This document shows, piece after piece, positions 4,666 through 6,425 of a DNA stretch of 6,425 bases. Made by a program: the position numbers and the translations under genes. Origin of the DNA: Synergistaceae bacterium (lineage in GTDB: Bacteria; Synergistota; Synergistia; Synergistales; Aminobacteriaceae); the NCBI GenBank assembly GCA_012523155.1, contig JAAYJB010000475.1:1-6425 (forward strand). The letters run 5' to 3'. The notes under the pieces were generated by a model that did not search any database, was not told the origin of the DNA, and saw only the letters and a list, made by a program, of their open reading frames with translations. Each line of letters begins with the position of its first letter. Positions within the stretch are counted from its first letter, which is position 1.

Positions 4666-5529
4666 TCAACAGCACATGGAATCGATCAGCTCTTTTACAG
4701 CCTTCCTGGGAGCCTCTCTCCGGAAAAGCGGCCTGTCGTCATTCCTGTAGGCCGCGAGGGTATCCTCGAAAACGGGAACACCCTCCCTTCTGTACAAAAC
4801 TCCCAGGGGGAACGGACCTTCTTCGACGAGGGCAAGCTCCAGGGCCTTGCGAAAATCCTCCTCGTCGTGCCCATCCACCGTGTAGGTGTTCTCCTGGAAC
4901 CACTTGTAGGTATTGACGCTGTTGAACGAGACGCAGGGCTGGAAAATATCGACAAGGGAATACCCTTTGTGCAGAATTGCCCTTTTAATGATCTCCTTCG
5001 TCTGTTCCCCGTCTCCTGCAAAGGCCCTCGCTACGAAAGTTGCCCCGTTGACGAGAGAAGCTGCAAGGGGATTGAACGGCCTGGACTGGACCCCGTCAAC
5101 CTGGACTGACGTACGGAATCCCACAGGGCTTGTAGGTGAAGCCTGTCCTTTTGTCAGTCCGTAGACCATGTTGTTGAATACGAGGTTCGTGATATCCGGA
5201 TTCCTGCGTATCGTATGGGTGAAGTGATTGCCCCCTTCACCGTACATATCACCGTCGCCCCCTACAGCGATGATCTTCAGGGACTTGTTCGCCGCCTTTA
5301 TGGCCGTCGCGTTTGAAAGTGCCCTGCCATGAAGCCCGTTAAAGAAATGGGATCTCATGTAATGGGGGGTCTTGGCTGCCTGTCCTATTCCAGAGACCAT
5401 GACCACGTCATGGGGGGTCAGTTCAAGCTCCCGGAGGGCATTTTTTATGGAATCAAGAATTTTGAAGTCCCCGCAGCCGGGGCACCAGGATATGTCAATT
5501 CCTGCAAGGTCGAATATGCCGCTATCCAT
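4666..5529 (-). CDS. korB: 2-oxoacid:ferredoxin oxidoreductase, beta subunit (TPP-binding; KorB-like)
   Basis: Catalytic subunit that with the alpha subunit oxidatively decarboxylates a 2-oxoacid to its acyl-CoA, passing electrons to ferredoxin. It has 287 residues. ISWCPGCGDFKIL (13-25) carries two iron-sulfur ligand cysteines. SGIGQAAKTPHYM (46-58) and GLHGRALSNATAIKAAN (65-81) are typical of the KorB branch. AVGGDGDMYGEGGNH (88-102) followed by NNMVYGLTKGQASPTS (119-134) is the thiamine diphosphate/Mg motif. QPCV (197-200) carries a further conserved cysteine. Where many relatives have a cysteine (GIGC), this protein has Gln50, which I believe is a subfamily trait. The start ATG shares one base with the korA stop (TAATG) and has AAAGGAGG upstream. 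The substrate (2-oxoglutarate, a branched-chain oxoacid or other) cannot be fixed from sequence, so the symbol is by similarity. It ends in Cys-Cys. Confidence 0.92.
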   Translation of the reverse strand: MDSGIFDLAGIDISWCPGCGDFKILDSIKNALRELELTPHDVVMVSGIGQAAKTPHYMRSHFFNGLHGRALSNATAIKAANKSLKIIAVGGDGDMYGEGGNHFTHTIRRNPDITNLVFNNMVYGLTKGQASPTSPVGFRTSVQVDGVQSRPFNPLAASLVNGATFVARAFAGDGEQTKEIIKRAILHKGYSLVDIFQPCVSFNSVNTYKWFQENTYTVDGHDEEDFRKALELALVEEGPFPLGVLYRREGVPVFEDTLAAYRNDDRPLFRREAPRKAVKELIDSMCC

Positions 5530-6425
5530 TATCTGTTTCCTCCTTTGCCGGAAAGAACCGTACCAAGCCTTTCAGCCACCTCTTCTACGGAAAACTGAAG
5601 ACCGCTGTATTTCAGGATCGCCTCGTCCGAACCTCTTCCGAATACGGACTGAAGAAGCCTGGATAACTGGCCTGTGCTGTTGCCCTCCACAGAAACAATG
5701 AAGGGGGCCCTGGCAAGGACCTCTCCCGTTCCGCCATGAAGCGGCCAGAGCTGCTCGAACGCCAGGAGAGCCGTGTCGCTCCTTTCCAGGAGGGAAAGCG
5801 CCTCCCTGACTATGGGAATGGTTGACCCCCAACAGATCACGAGTTTTTCAAAACCTTCGGGCCCGGAGAAAAAGGGAGGCAGAGCCTCTGCAGCCATTCC
5901 GTCCAGTTTTCTCAAGCGCTTGTCCTGCATCCGCTTCCTGAGCTTGAAATCCTCGTACACGTGGCCGATTTCATCGTGCTCGTGGCTGTCGGCTCCCACG
6001 ATACCCTTGCCCCACCCGGGAACACCAAAGGGCGAGCATCCGTCCGGTGAATCCTCGTAGCGCCTGTAGTCTTCCGGAGTCTCTGTCGGCAGAGGCGGCT
6101 CGCCAAGATACTCAAGGGACTCTGGATCGAGGTTGTAGAAAGCATTCATAAAGTACTGGTCTGTAAGCACGATCGCCGGTGTCTGATACTTCAGGGCCGT
6201 AAGGAAAGCCCTCTGTGTTATAGCAAAGCCGCTCTCCATTGTCCCGGGGGCAAAAATCGCCCGTGGAAACTCTCCGTGCCCGGAAAAAAGGGCAAGGTCA
6301 AGATCGGCCTGCTCTGTCCTCGTGGCCATTCCGGTGGCAGGCCCAGGCCTCTGTGCAAGATGCACGACCACCGGAGTTTCCATGACACCCGCCAGGCTCA
6401 GGCCTTCCCCCATGAGGGCAAAACC
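5529..6425 (-). CDS. korA: 2-oxoacid:ferredoxin oxidoreductase, alpha subunit (KorA-like; partial, N-terminus outside window)
   Basis: Partner of KorB; the alpha subunit binds CoA and completes the oxidoreductase. The frame is open to the right edge of the window, giving the last 298 residues. The ATG at 6413 is internal, since conserved residues GFAL precede it. Visible signatures: GFALMGEGLSLAGVMETPVV, then AQRPGPATGMATRTEQADL (about 24-42), GHGEFPRAIFAPGT, the segment FAITQRAFLTALKYQTPAIV with LTDQY, and the C-terminal domain CWGSTIPIVREAL and FEQLWPL, ending with SVEGNSTGQLSRLLQ. The usual KorA has about 370-380 residues, or near 570 when a gamma domain is fused to the N-terminus; which applies here cannot be seen. 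It overlaps korB by one base (TAATG), implying translational coupling and equal stoichiometry. The promoter is outside the window. Confidence 0.92.
   Translation of the reverse strand, partial: GFALMGEGLSLAGVMETPVVVHLAQRPGPATGMATRTEQADLDLALFSGHGEFPRAIFAPGTMESGFAITQRAFLTALKYQTPAIVLTDQYFMNAFYNLDPESLEYLGEPPLPTETPEDYRRYEDSPDGCSPFGVPGWGKGIVGADSHEHDEIGHVYEDFKLRKRMQDKRLRKLDGMAAEALPPFFSGPEGFEKLVICWGSTIPIVREALSLLERSDTALLAFEQLWPLHGGTGEVLARAPFIVSVEGNSTGQLSRLLQSVFGRGSDEAILKYSGLQFSVEEVAERLGTVLSGKGGNR

Noticed and set aside
4666..4668. Second possible Sec codon at the korB terminal TGA (follows Cys-Cys)
   Set aside because: Reading through adds no conserved sequence, the bcp start is only 21 nt away, and KorB is already full length.
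4126..5109. Plus-strand open frames opposite the peroxiredoxin and korB
   Set aside because: They overlap strongly conserved minus-strand genes, their translations resemble no family, and one begins inside the convergent hairpin region.

Overview
The window looks like chromosomal DNA of a strictly anaerobic, moderately GC-rich bacterium. Ferredoxin-linked 2-oxoacid oxidation, an apparent selenoprotein, the CIRCE/HrcA heat-shock circuit and an N-terminally extended dihydropteroate synthase together fit Synergistota best, with Clostridia or a deltaproteobacterial-type lineage as alternatives. This placement is inference from gene content and protein style; no marker RNA gene is present.

Layout. 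(1) 1-1447, minus strand: start of a heat-shock operon, hrcA then grpE (grpE runs off the left edge; dnaK/dnaJ probably follow). Its control region (1453-1545) holds a strong sigma-70-type promoter, a near-perfect CIRCE operator and a small hairpin covering the hrcA Shine-Dalgarno. (2) 1623-2267, plus strand: a histidine phosphatase, divergent from hrcA, whose putative promoter shares the -35 region with the hrcA promoter on the other strand. It ends in a terminator-like hairpin. (3) 2374-4088, plus strand: folP and folK (dihydropteroate synthase and HPPK), overlapping by 4 nt. Their likely promoter lies inside the preceding terminator hairpin. (4) 4089-4179: convergent intergenic region with a perfect 15-bp-arm hairpin. 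(5) 4180-6425, minus strand: a three-gene unit read korA (partial), korB, then a Bcp/PrxQ-type peroxiredoxin.

The main hidden feature is the peroxiredoxin. Read normally it is a 108-codon fragment without an active site. Read through one in-frame TGA (4516-4518) it becomes a full-length 154-residue Bcp with TGA exactly at the peroxidatic cysteine position (T-S-G-U-T). A hairpin with a G-containing apical loop lies 27 nt after the TGA, as expected of a bacterial SECIS. I therefore call it a selenocysteine-containing peroxiredoxin that conventional gene calling would truncate. Its place directly behind an oxygen-sensitive iron-sulfur/TPP oxidoreductase suggests a protective role.

There are no tRNA or rRNA genes, CRISPR arrays, insertion sequences or long repeats that I can see. 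No gene-free stretch exceeds about 180 bases.
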